Positions 31,889-39,657 of a stretch of DNA of 39,657 bases are shown in pieces. Position 1 is the stretch's first letter. The number at the start of each line of letters is the position of its first letter. Source of the stretch: Firmicutes bacterium UBA2116 (GTDB lineage Bacteria > Bacillota > Clostridia > Tissierellales > Sedimentibacteraceae); the NCBI GenBank assembly GCA_002331025.1, contig DCYG01000033.1, positions 1 to 39,657 on the forward strand. The letters run 5' to 3'. Below the pieces are notes generated by a model. The model was not told the DNA's origin. It searched no databases and saw only the letters and a program-made list of their open reading frames with translations. Position numbers and translations under genes: made by a program.

Positions 31889-33099
31889 TGAATAAAATAT
31901 TATTTGTTACTTATGGGGGAGGACATGTTAATATAATACGACATATCTATAAGGCACTTTATAATAAAGATTTAGAAATTCAAGTTATTGGTTTAACAAG
32001 TAGTGTTAAAATTTTAGATAGAGATGGTATACCACACAAAAAAATTTCAGATTATATATCTATTTTTGATAATAGCGAGGAAATTATCCGGCATGGTGAA
32101 GAATTAGCTAAATTAAATTATGATAAAAATTCCGGACTTGATTACAATGATATAGTAGCTTATCTTGGATTTAGTTTTTATGATTTAATTTCATATGAGG
32201 GAAGCTATGAGAAGGCATATGATATTTTTAGCAAATATGGACGTAAAATTTTTAATCCTATAAATACTATGGAAAAAATAATAAAGCTTGAGAATCCGGA
32301 TGTTGTTGTATTAACAAGTAGTATGAGAATGGAAAAGGCAGCTGGAATAGTAGCAAATAGTTTAGGCATTCCTGTTGTTAGAATTCTTGATAAACTTTGT
32401 GACAAAAATATAATTCCATACAAATGTAAGGCGTGTGTTATGAATGAGAAAGCAAAAAGTAATTTGCTAAAAAATAACAATATTGAAAAAAAAGATATTA
32501 TAGTTACTGGGCAACCAGATTTTGAGGATAGTTTGAAGCTTCATAGTGATAAATTAGATATAATAATGAAGGAATTACAGGTAAATAAATATAAAAAGAT
32601 AATATCATTTATGAGTCAACCAAGTCAATTAGATATTGAAAAAATAGTTGAAGGATTATTTGAAATTTCAAATAAAAATCATGATTATCTATATATTATA
32701 AAGATACATCCAAATGAAAATGTTGAAGATTATTTTAAAATCTTAAAAGAGAAAATAAGTTACAATTTAAAAATAGTAAAATATGAAGCACAATATATAG
32801 TGGCAATATCAGATGTAATATTAACTAAATATTCAACCGTAGGACTTTTAGCTGCCTTGATGGGAAAACCATTAATAAAACTAAATATTTTAAATGAAAA
32901 ATATAGTATTGATTATTCTGAGTATGGTATAGCATATGAAGTTAGCAATTTTATTGATTTGGAAGATAAGATTAGTAAATTAATTGATATAAACTCAATT
33001 GAAAGCCAAAAGTTAAAACATGCAAGAGAAGAATTAAAGAATGAAAGAAATGCTGCTAATAATATAGCTCATGTAATAAGAGAATCAGTAAAAATTTGA
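31888..33099 (+). CDS. GT-B-fold glycosyltransferase-like protein
   Basis: A 403-residue protein with two Rossmann-like halves. The N-half starts KILFVTYGGGHVNIIRHIYK and has DVVVLTSSMRMEKAAGIVAN. The C-half has DIIVTGQPDFED, ISFMSQPSQLDI, YIIKIHPNEN and the donor-site-like DVILTKYSTVGLLAALMGKP. The last segments resemble CDP-glycerol glycerophosphotransferases and UDP-GlcNAc 2-epimerase/SpsG-like proteins. It is coupled to the ATP-grasp gene by a TAATG overlap, so the two probably act on the same molecule. It lacks the NeuC/LegG-type hallmarks I know, so I do not call it LegG. Confidence 0.6.
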   Translation: MNKILFVTYGGGHVNIIRHIYKALYNKDLEIQVIGLTSSVKILDRDGIPHKKISDYISIFDNSEEIIRHGEELAKLNYDKNSGLDYNDIVAYLGFSFYDLISYEGSYEKAYDIFSKYGRKIFNPINTMEKIIKLENPDVVVLTSSMRMEKAAGIVANSLGIPVVRILDKLCDKNIIPYKCKACVMNEKAKSNLLKNNNIEKKDIIVTGQPDFEDSLKLHSDKLDIIMKELQVNKYKKIISFMSQPSQLDIEKIVEGLFEISNKNHDYLYIIKIHPNENVEDYFKILKEKISYNLKIVKYEAQYIVAISDVILTKYSTVGLLAALMGKPLIKLNILNEKYSIDYSEYGIAYEVSNFIDLEDKISKLIDINSIESQKLKHAREELKNERNAANNIAHVIRESVKI

Positions 33100-33153
33100 A
33101 TTAATTGCATGATCATTTGAATAAATAATATAGAAAGTGAATTGAGGGTAATT

Positions 33154-34134
33154 ATGAATAATATTCTTGTAACAGGAGCAGATGGTTTTATAGGAAGTCA
33201 TTTGGTAGAAGAATTAGTTAAAAATGGAGAAAAAGTAAAAGCATTTACATATTATAATTCATTTAACTCATGGGGATGGTTAGATACACTTCCTAAGGGA
33301 ATTATGGAAGAAGTTGAAGTTTTTGCAGGAGATGTGAGGGATCCTAATGGTGTAAGAAATGCTATGAAATCTGTCGATGAAGTGTTTCATTTAGCGGCTC
33401 TTATAGCTATACCTTTCAGTTATCACTCGCCTGATACATATGTTGACACTAATATTAAAGGAACACTTAATATTTTGCAAGCTGCTAGAGAGTTAGGAAC
33501 TTCTAGAATACTCGTTACATCTACATCGGAAGTTTATGGTACTGCTCAATATATTCCTATAGATGAACATCATCCTTTTCAAGGTCAATCTCCATATTCT
33601 GCCACGAAAATAGGTTCGGATAGGCTTGCAGAATCATTTTATAGAAGTTTTAATTTACCTATTACAATAGTTAGACCGTTTAATACATATGGTCCAAGAC
33701 AGTCTGCTAGAGCGGTTATTCCAACTATAATAACACAACTTTTAGCAGGGAAATTAGAAATAAAGCTGGGTTCTTTAACGCCAACAAGAGATTTTAATTA
33801 TGTAAAAGATACTGTAAATGGTTTTATCGAAATAGCTAAATCGAATAAAACTATTGGAGAAGAAATTAATATAGCAACACAGCAAGAAATATCAATAGGA
33901 CAACTTGCTGAAGAATTAATAAAACAGATTAATATTAATGCAAAAATTATTTGCGATGAACAAAGATTAAGACCAGATAAAAGTGAAGTGAATAGGCTTT
34001 TAGGATCTAATGAAAAAATAAAAAAACTAACAAATTGGAAACCTCAATATTCACTAAAACAGGGAATTTCTGAAACGATTGATTTTTTTAAACAAAATTT
34101 AGATAAGTATAAGACAGATATTTATAATATTTAG
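33154..34134 (+). CDS. legB: LegB-type NDP-sugar 4,6-dehydratase
   Basis: A 326-residue extended SDR. NAD-binding TGADGFIGSHLVEEL lies at the start, the active site is TSTSEVYGTAQYIPIDEHHP with Tyr148 and Lys152 in SPYSATKIGSD, and RPFNTYGPRQSARAVIPTII is the LegB hallmark. The YYNSFNSWGWLD segment near residue 34 is also typical of LegB. It makes a 4-keto-6-deoxy sugar, in Campylobacter from GDP-GlcNAc. The frame is open from TTG 33142, but GAGGG sets the ATG at 33154. A 54-nt gap with no terminator joins it to the preceding genes. Confidence 0.92.
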   Translation: MNNILVTGADGFIGSHLVEELVKNGEKVKAFTYYNSFNSWGWLDTLPKGIMEEVEVFAGDVRDPNGVRNAMKSVDEVFHLAALIAIPFSYHSPDTYVDTNIKGTLNILQAARELGTSRILVTSTSEVYGTAQYIPIDEHHPFQGQSPYSATKIGSDRLAESFYRSFNLPITIVRPFNTYGPRQSARAVIPTIITQLLAGKLEIKLGSLTPTRDFNYVKDTVNGFIEIAKSNKTIGEEINIATQQEISIGQLAEELIKQININAKIICDEQRLRPDKSEVNRLLGSNEKIKKLTNWKPQYSLKQGISETIDFFKQNLDKYKTDIYNI

Positions 34135-34149
34135 TTTGGAGGGAAAAAT

Positions 34150-35340
34150 ATGAATCATAAATTTATTCCTCTTTCTGTGCCGAGCATTAGAGGAAAAGAA
34201 CTGGAATATGTTACCCATGCAATTGAAACAGAATGGGTATCTACTAATGGTCCATATGTAAATGATTTTGAAAATAAAATAGCAGAGTATGTAAAATCTA
34301 AAGGAGCTATATCTTGTCAAAACGGAACTTCGGGGTTACATATAGCTCTTATGCTTTGTGGAGTGTCATATGGAGATGAAGTAATCGTACCAGCATTAAC
34401 ATTTATTGCAGCAGTTAACCCAGTAAAATATGTAGGAGCAAATCCAATATTCATGGATTGTGATGAATCACTTACTATGGATTCAAACAAATTATTGGAG
34501 TTTTGCCAAAAAGAGTGTACATATAATGATGGGAAACTTATTAACAAATTAACAAAGAAACATATAAAGGCAGTTATAGTTGTTCATGTATTTGGGAATA
34601 TGGCTGACATGGAGAAAATAGTGGAGATAGCATCGCACTATAATTTAAAAGTCATTGAAGATGCTACAGAGGCTATTGGAACGTATTATAATTCAGGTAA
34701 ATACAAAGGAAGATTTGCTGGAACAATAGGCGATATAGGTGTATATTCTTTTAATGGAAATAAAATAATGACTACTGGTGGCGGCGGAATGATTGTCTCA
34801 AATCGTGAGGAGCTATTAAGAAGAGCAAGGCACCTAACAACGCAAGCAAAAAGTGATGAACTTTATTATATACATGATGAAGTTGGGTATAACTATCGTA
34901 TGACAAATCTGCAAGCCGCAATTGGTTTGGCTCAATTAGAGCAACTTGAAAATTTTATCAAGATTAAAGAGGACAATTATAAATTATATCAAAAGTTAAT
35001 TTTTGAAATACCAGGGTTAAGTATGCTTAATTTTAAAGATAGTATTAGGAGCAATTATTGGTTTTATTCTCTGAAATTAGATTCTATATATGCCATGAGC
35101 AGGGATGAAATTATCAAATATTTATATATAAATGGTATACAGTCAAGACCTATTTGGGGGTTAATTAATGAACAAAAACCATATATAGATAATCAAGCTT
35201 ATAAAATTGATAATGCAAAGTTTTTTATTCATCATGTAGTAAATATTCCATGTAGTACTAATTTAACTTCGGAAGATGTGAAATACGTTGTAAAATATTT
35301 AAATCAAGCTAGAAATATATGGGCTAATAATTTTCTATAA
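34150..35340 (+). CDS. legC: LegC-type PLP sugar aminotransferase
   Basis: A 396-residue DegT/DnrJ/EryC1-family aminotransferase, the length of LegC. IPLSVPSIRGKELEYVTHAI and ETEWVSTNGPYVNDFE mark the N-terminus, SCQNGTSGLHIAL binds the PLP phosphate, Asp171 (VIEDATEAIG) pairs with the pyridine nitrogen, and Lys205 in YSFNGNKIMTTGGGG forms the Schiff base. It aminates C4 of the LegB product. It is 15 nt after legB with GGAGGG before the ATG, so the pair is co-translated. Confidence 0.93.
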   Translation: MNHKFIPLSVPSIRGKELEYVTHAIETEWVSTNGPYVNDFENKIAEYVKSKGAISCQNGTSGLHIALMLCGVSYGDEVIVPALTFIAAVNPVKYVGANPIFMDCDESLTMDSNKLLEFCQKECTYNDGKLINKLTKKHIKAVIVVHVFGNMADMEKIVEIASHYNLKVIEDATEAIGTYYNSGKYKGRFAGTIGDIGVYSFNGNKIMTTGGGGMIVSNREELLRRARHLTTQAKSDELYYIHDEVGYNYRMTNLQAAIGLAQLEQLENFIKIKEDNYKLYQKLIFEIPGLSMLNFKDSIRSNYWFYSLKLDSIYAMSRDEIIKYLYINGIQSRPIWGLINEQKPYIDNQAYKIDNAKFFIHHVVNIPCSTNLTSEDVKYVVKYLNQARNIWANNFL

Positions 35341-35379
35341 TAAATATGAGTGTGAAAACTAAAGAATTGAGGCAATTTT

Positions 35380-36432
35380 ATGGAAGTAAAAGAACTATTC
35401 ATATCAAAAAAATTCATTATAAGAGAAGCGCTAAAAAAACTTGATGATACTGGGCGAAGGATACTTTTAGTTGTAGAATATAATAAATTGCAAGGTGTGA
35501 TAACGGATGGCGATATAAGAAGATGGATAATAAAAAATGGTGATTTGGACGAAAAGGTTACGAAAATTATGAATAGATCACCAAAATACATTTTAGAGAA
35601 AGATATAGTTAACGTTAAAGAAACATTAAAAAAGATGAGGGTGGAAGCATTACCCATTGTTAATAAAGAACTTGAAGTTATAGATATTGTTTTTTGGAAA
35701 GACAATTTTGAAAGTAAATACTATCACAGACTAAAAATAAGCAATAAAATAATAATTATGGCTGGAGGAAAGGGAGCTAGGCTTGAACCATATACAAAAA
35801 TATTACCTAAACCATTGATACCTATAGGTGATATACCTATTATTGAGAGGATAATTAATAATTTTACTGATTTTGGATGTAAAGATTTTATTCTTACTGT
35901 TAACTATAAGAAAAATATGATAAAAGCATATTTTAATGAGATAGAGAAAACTTATAATGTTAGTTTTATAGAAGAAGAAAAGCCATTGGGAACAGCAGGA
36001 AGTCTTTATTTGTTAAAAGATAAATTAGAAGATACATTTTTTATAAGCAATTGTGATGTTTTAATTGATGGAAATTATTATGATATGATAAAATATCATA
36101 AAGAAAATAATAATAAAATAACATTAATAACCTCATTAAAACATTTTAAAATTCCTTATGGTGTAATTGAATTGAATTCTGAAGGTACAATATCAAATAT
36201 CAAAGAAAAACCTGAATTTGATTTTCTGGTAAATACGGGGATGTATATTTTGGAACCAGAAGTGCTTAAGGATATTCCAAAGGACACATTTTTTCATATT
36301 ACAGATTTAATAGATATTTATATAAATAAAGGATTAAAGATAGGAATATATCCCGTTGGAGACAAAGAATGGCTTGATATGGGTGAATTTAAAGAGATGG
36401 AAAATATGATTGATAAATTAGGAATAAGGTAA
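35380..36432 (+). CDS. ptmE: CBS-domain sugar-1-phosphate nucleotidyltransferase (PtmE-like)
   Basis: A 350-residue protein. Two CBS motifs (about 1-115) precede a nucleotidyltransferase (about 122-350) with IIMAGGKGARLEPYTKILPK, the signature P-loop and Lys, and FISNCDVLIDGNYYD for metal binding. The same CBS plus transferase architecture is found in PtmE, which makes GDP-glucosamine for legionaminic acid in Campylobacter. Substrate and nucleotide are inferred from that match and from the neighbours. TTGAGG precedes the ATG by about 8 nt. The CBS pair may give allosteric control by nucleotide. Confidence 0.85.
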   Translation: MEVKELFISKKFIIREALKKLDDTGRRILLVVEYNKLQGVITDGDIRRWIIKNGDLDEKVTKIMNRSPKYILEKDIVNVKETLKKMRVEALPIVNKELEVIDIVFWKDNFESKYYHRLKISNKIIIMAGGKGARLEPYTKILPKPLIPIGDIPIIERIINNFTDFGCKDFILTVNYKKNMIKAYFNEIEKTYNVSFIEEEKPLGTAGSLYLLKDKLEDTFFISNCDVLIDGNYYDMIKYHKENNNKITLITSLKHFKIPYGVIELNSEGTISNIKEKPEFDFLVNTGMYILEPEVLKDIPKDTFFHITDLIDIYINKGLKIGIYPVGDKEWLDMGEFKEMENMIDKLGIR

Positions 36433-36443
36433 GGAACAATAAT

Positions 36444-37118
36444 ATGATGTGGAATGGTTTGCCTATAGTAATCTTTGGAAGTGGCGGTACTTCTAAAGAT
36501 GCGTTACATATTATAGAAGAAATTAACAAGATAAACCAAGAGAAGATTCTAAATTTCATTGGTTTTGTGGAACAATCAAAAAAAAGAATAGGTGAAGTAG
36601 TTACAAAAGGTTATGAAGTTATAACTTGTGATGGCGAATTTGATAAATTTTCAAATAAATTTAAGGTGTTGGGCATCATTTTGCCAATGGGCATACCCAA
36701 GATTAAAATGAGAATTTATGAAAACATTAGGTTTTTAGATAATATTGTTTTTCCTAATATTATACATCCTAATGTTACATTTGACAAAGAAACCATATCG
36801 TTTGGCATTGGAAATGTCATTGCATCTGGAGCTATTTTAACGCATGATATAATAATAGGAAACTTTAACCTAATAAATAATAATGCTTCAATAGGTCATG
36901 ATTGTATTATTGGTAATAATAATGTTATAAACCCAAGTGCAACTATATCAGGAAATGTGATAATAAAAGATAATTGCCTGATAGGTACTGGTGCTAACAT
37001 ATTGCAGCAAATATCTTTAGGAGATAATGTGACAATAGGTGCAGGTTCAGTTGTGACTAAGGATGTCGAAGACAATATAATAGTAGTTGGGGTTCCCGCC
37101 AAAAGGTTAATGAAATGA
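36444..37118 (+). CDS. NeuD/PglD-type sugar N-acetyltransferase (probable LegH)
   Basis: A 224-residue protein. An N-terminal Rossmann part (IVIFGSGGTSKDALHIIEEI, about 1-90) is followed by left-handed beta-helix hexapeptide repeats (about 100-220) with NASIGHDCIIGNNNVINPSA, where the His is the likely catalytic base, and GAGSVVTKDVEDN plus VVGVPAKRLMK at the end. It would acetylate the C4 amino group made by LegC. In the Leg pathway this is LegH; NeuD sialic-acid O-acetyltransferases have the same fold and remain possible. Starts at 36444 or 36447 (Met-Met). Confidence 0.85.
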   Translation: MMWNGLPIVIFGSGGTSKDALHIIEEINKINQEKILNFIGFVEQSKKRIGEVVTKGYEVITCDGEFDKFSNKFKVLGIILPMGIPKIKMRIYENIRFLDNIVFPNIIHPNVTFDKETISFGIGNVIASGAILTHDIIIGNFNLINNNASIGHDCIIGNNNVINPSATISGNVIIKDNCLIGTGANILQQISLGDNVTIGAGSVVTKDVEDNIIVVGVPAKRLMK

Positions 37119-37227
37119 AGACAAAAAATGATAATTTGTAATTTGTTGACTAATAGATTTTTAGGAAAGAATTTGAAAGGAGTTTGTGCGATAATATTAC
37201 TATTATGTAATGTCATGCTAAATTATT

Positions 37228-38121
37228 ATGAGAATTTTAAAAAATATGGTAGTGGTTTTAGGGATAGTTTATCCAGAAATAGAAATATATCTTGATGATT
37301 ATTTCCTGTCATTGCAAAATCAATCTTATAGAGAATTTGATGTTTGGATATTTAGTGATGGCTTAAGTAAAGATATTCTTGATTTTTATAAAACTAAATA
37401 TGAAGCTCTCAATATTAATATAGAAATATTAAATGATAAATATACTCCAGCTAAAATTAGGGAGATAGCTATTTTAAAAGTTAAAAAAGATTATCAGTAT
37501 TTAATATTTTCTGATACTGATGATTATTATAGCAACAATCGAATTGAAAAAAGCATACAAGCATTAGAAATATATGATTTTTGTTATAATAATATGATAG
37601 TAATTAACAATGAGGGTAAGAAAATAAGAGATAGTACATATTTTGAGAATAAAAATAATCCCTTATTAGTTAATAACTACAGTTTATTGCTAAATAAAAA
37701 TTTCTGCGGATTATCAAATACAGCTATTAATTTGAAGAAAATAAAAATAGATTTTTTAAAGATACCTTCTGAGATAACTGCAGTAGATTGGTGGATTTAT
37801 TCTCTAATACTTATTAAAGGCTATACAGGATGTTTTTTAGAAGATGTATTTACATATTATAGACAGCATAGTTTAAACACTATTGGCGGTTTAAATCATG
37901 TAAGTGAAAAACAAATTATAAAAGGAATAAATGTTAAAAAGGAACATTACGGGTTACTTTTACGTTACTGTCCAAGTGAATATAGTGAAGTTATCGGTGA
38001 AGAAAATGAAAAAATCAGAGTATTAGATAAAAAATTGAAAAATAATAAGTGCCTTGAACAATACATTGATAATATAAACAATACAAATAAAGAATATATG
38101 TGGTGGGAATACATCATATAA
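37228..38121 (+). CDS. Family 2 glycosyltransferase
   Basis: A 297-residue GT-A-type protein. LQNQSYREFDVWIFSDG is the nucleotide-binding N-terminus, FSDTDDYYSNNRIEKSIQAL holds the DxD metal site, and EITAVDWWIYSLILIKG is near the acceptor site (the WW-aromatic segment is common in GT2). It should add a sugar to the glycan repeat unit. The start is uncertain: neither the ATG at 37228 nor the one at 37246 (MVVVLGIVYPE, nearer the usual GT2 start) has a ribosome site. An AAAGGAG lies about 40 nt upstream and does not fit either. A 109-nt gap precedes it. Confidence 0.82.
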   Translation: MRILKNMVVVLGIVYPEIEIYLDDYFLSLQNQSYREFDVWIFSDGLSKDILDFYKTKYEALNINIEILNDKYTPAKIREIAILKVKKDYQYLIFSDTDDYYSNNRIEKSIQALEIYDFCYNNMIVINNEGKKIRDSTYFENKNNPLLVNNYSLLLNKNFCGLSNTAINLKKIKIDFLKIPSEITAVDWWIYSLILIKGYTGCFLEDVFTYYRQHSLNTIGGLNHVSEKQIIKGINVKKEHYGLLLRYCPSEYSEVIGEENEKIRVLDKKLKNNKCLEQYIDNINNTNKEYMWWEYII

Positions 38122-38142
38122 AGGGAGGTTTGAGAAGTAATT

Positions 38143-39198
38143 ATGGAAGAAGTTTTAATTGGAAATAAGTTAATAAAAAATTACTCGGAGCCATTTATAA
38201 TTGCTGAAATTGGGGCAAATCATAATGGTGATATTGAGTTGGCAAAAAAAATGATTAATATTGCTAAAATGAAGGGAGCGGATGCCGTTAAGTTTCAATC
38301 ATGGTCGAAAGATTCAATTTTTTCCAAAGAAGTATATAGAGATAATTATTTTTTAACAGACGACTATAGAAATAGGACGGACTATACATTGGAAGAAATA
38401 GTAGATAAATATAGCTTTGGCAAACAAGAACATAGAGAATTGAAAAAATATTGTGATGAAATTGGAATAATATTTTCATCAACTCCGTTTAACCAAAAAG
38501 AAGTGGATTTTTTAGTAGATGAATTAGATGTGGATTTTATTAAAGTTGCTTCTATGGATTTAAATAATTTACCTTTTTTAGAGTATATAGCAAAAAAAGG
38601 CAAACCAATTGTTCTGTCTACAGGATTAAGTACGCTGGCAGAAATAGATGAAGCCATAAGCGCAATATTAAATAATGGTAATAAAAAAATTATAATTTTA
38701 CATTGCGTTTCAATATATCCGCCAATTGACGAAGATGTTAATCTAAATAATATTGATATGCTGAGAAGTTTGTATAATTTTCCAACAGGATATTCGGATC
38801 ATACAATAGGAATAGCAGCTCCTATCTTATCAATTGCCAAGGGGGTATGTATGATAGAAAAACACTTTACACTTGATAAGAATATGGAAGGGTGGGATCA
38901 TAAAGTATCTGCAGATTCAGATGAATTGGGTATTATTGTTAGTGAATGTAAAAAGGCATACAAAATGTTGGGAAGTTATAATAGAATAGTTAATGAATCC
39001 CAAGAGAGAATGGAAGCATTTAGAAGAAGCATTGTAGCAACTAGAAATATTAAAGCAGGAGAGATTATACAACAATTGGATATAGATTTTAAAAGACCGG
39101 GAACTGGTATTAGCCCTAAATATGTTGATTTTATTTTAGGTAAAAAAGCAAAAAGGAATATTGCTTTTGATGAAATGATAAAAATGGAAGACTTTTAG
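38143..39198 (+). CDS. legI: LegI/NeuB-type nonulosonic acid synthase
   Basis: A 351-residue protein. The NeuB barrel (about 1-280) begins FIIAEIGANHNGDIELAKKM and has ADAVKFQSW, IKVASMDLNNLPFLEYIA, HCVSIYPP and GYSDHTIG. A SAF/antifreeze-like domain (about 290-351, RRSIVATRNIKAGEII) follows. It condenses a 2,4-diacetamido-mannose-type sugar with phosphoenolpyruvate to a nine-carbon nonulosonic acid, here most likely legionaminic acid because LegB/LegC precede it. Sialic or pseudaminic acid are alternatives. GGGAGG lies 14 nt before the ATG, a rather wide spacing. Confidence 0.93.
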   Translation: MEEVLIGNKLIKNYSEPFIIAEIGANHNGDIELAKKMINIAKMKGADAVKFQSWSKDSIFSKEVYRDNYFLTDDYRNRTDYTLEEIVDKYSFGKQEHRELKKYCDEIGIIFSSTPFNQKEVDFLVDELDVDFIKVASMDLNNLPFLEYIAKKGKPIVLSTGLSTLAEIDEAISAILNNGNKKIIILHCVSIYPPIDEDVNLNNIDMLRSLYNFPTGYSDHTIGIAAPILSIAKGVCMIEKHFTLDKNMEGWDHKVSADSDELGIIVSECKKAYKMLGSYNRIVNESQERMEAFRRSIVATRNIKAGEIIQQLDIDFKRPGTGISPKYVDFILGKKAKRNIAFDEMIKMEDF

Positions 39199-39209
39199 GA
39201 GGATAGTAT

Positions 39210-39657
39210 ATGATATCAATAATACCAGCAAGAGGGGGGTCTAAAGGTATTCCTAGAAAAAATATTAGGCTCTTTTGTGGACACCCTTTAATTGCACATA
39301 CAATAATGGCAGCCCAAAATTCTAAATGTGTAGATAGAATTATTGTTTCTACAGATGATGATGAAATAGCTGAAATTGCACTTAGATATGGCGCAGAGGT
39401 GCCTTTTTTAAGACCAAAAGAATTAGCGACAGATAACGCTAAAGCGATTGATAATTTTTTATTTACAATAAATGAATTAAATAAGATTTCTAATATATGT
39501 ATAGAAGATTTTGTCGTGTTACAGCCAACTTCTCCATTAAGAACAGCAAAAGATATAGATGCAGCTATTAAGCTTTTTTATCAGGAAAAAGCTGATACGG
39601 TGATATCTGTAGTGAAATCAGAACATCCTCCTACTTGGTATAAAAAGATTTCAAACG
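39210..39657 (+). CDS. legF: CMP-nonulosonate cytidylyltransferase, N-terminal part (LegF/NeuA type)
   Basis: The frame is open from the ATG at 39210 to the window end (149 codons). IPARGGSKGIPRKNIR is the CTP-binding P-loop, IIVSTDDDEIAEIALRYGAE and VLQPTSPLRTAKDIDAAI are core motifs of NeuA/LegF/PseF enzymes. It activates the LegI product to the CMP-sugar used by a transferase. An AGGAGG site directly precedes the ATG, 11 nt after legI. LegF against NeuA cannot be decided from this part alone; the choice follows legB-legC-legI. Confidence 0.92.
   Translation, partial: MISIIPARGGSKGIPRKNIRLFCGHPLIAHTIMAAQNSKCVDRIIVSTDDDEIAEIALRYGAEVPFLRPKELATDNAKAIDNFLFTINELNKISNICIEDFVVLQPTSPLRTAKDIDAAIKLFYQEKADTVISVVKSEHPPTWYKKISN

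Noticed and set aside
31888..33099. Possible LegG/NeuC hydrolysing 2-epimerase to complete the Leg pathway
   Set aside because: The fold is GT-B-like, but I do not see the N-terminal and GTRxGE-type motifs of that family. The gene is coupled to the ATP-grasp gene and not to the leg genes.
37215..37295. Short frame starting at ATG 37215 ahead of the GT2 gene
   Set aside because: It overlaps the start of a conserved gene in another frame, ends after about 26 codons, and has no properly spaced ribosome site.
1..39657. CRISPR array
   Set aside because: The dispersed repeats are not regularly spaced, their centres vary, and no cas gene is present.
1..39657. rRNA or tRNA genes
   Set aside because: No rRNA core motifs or tRNA cloverleafs were noticed on either strand. 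This was by eye and not by a covariance search.

Overview
The window looks like chromosomal DNA of an anaerobic, amino-acid- or oxoacid-fermenting Bacillota (Clostridia/Tissierellia type). The reasons are AT-rich DNA with strong GGAGG ribosome sites, frequent GTG/TTG starts, ferredoxin-linked 2-oxoacid oxidation, butyrate kinase, lipoprotein-type binding proteins, and a LytR-CpsA-Psr wall-glycan ligase. This is inferred from gene content. No rRNA or tRNA gene was seen, so no genus is assigned.

Region 1 (1-8.7 kb) is a 2-oxoacid catabolic block. On the minus strand lie a Crp/Fnr-type regulator with unusual cysteines, then butyrate kinase and the start of a phosphate acyltransferase. Divergent on the plus strand is one operon for a four-subunit 2-oxoacid:ferredoxin oxidoreductase (gamma-delta-alpha-beta) followed by a complete TRAP transporter (small membrane subunit, large membrane subunit, binding lipoprotein). 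Together these could import a carboxylate, oxidise it to acyl-CoA and reduced ferredoxin, and make ATP through acyl phosphate.

Region 2 (9.0-17.6 kb) is a branched-chain amino-acid/HAAT-type ABC transporter (binding lipoprotein, livHMGF) bracketed by a response regulator gene and a histidine kinase gene, both on the minus strand. A second close copy of the binding protein, which has a membrane anchor instead of a lipobox, diverges from the kinase gene and may be its sensor partner.

Region 3 (17.6-24.5 kb) is a mosaic of single genes: nagB, a membrane EAL phosphodiesterase with a degenerate GGDEF domain, an AbiEi antitoxin whose AbiEii toxin is cut to about 18 codons and fused to a fragment of an export-protein gene, an AlbA_2/Schlafen-type ATP-binding regulator, an LCP glycan ligase, and a small multidrug export protein. 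A dispersed ~30-bp repeat related to TGTCATCCTGAGCG...CGAAGGATCTCA occurs about a dozen times, only between 11.2 and 24.5 kb and nearly always between genes. Just upstream of the LCP gene is an RNA-like set of mutually exclusive and pseudoknot-forming inverted repeats.

Region 4 (24.5-39.7 kb, cut by the window end) is a surface polysaccharide locus on the plus strand: an O-antigen ligase/polymerase, a membrane UDP-sugar 4,6-dehydratase, a second polymerase-like membrane protein, an HpcH/HpaI-type aldolase, an initiating phosphoglycosyl transferase, an ATP-grasp ligase, a GT-B-like protein, and then a legionaminic-acid-type set (legB, legC, ptmE-like, acetyltransferase, GT2, legI, legF). LegG and a flippase are not in the window. 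Base composition becomes visibly more AT-rich part-way through the O-antigen ligase gene, suggesting that the distal locus was exchanged horizontally.
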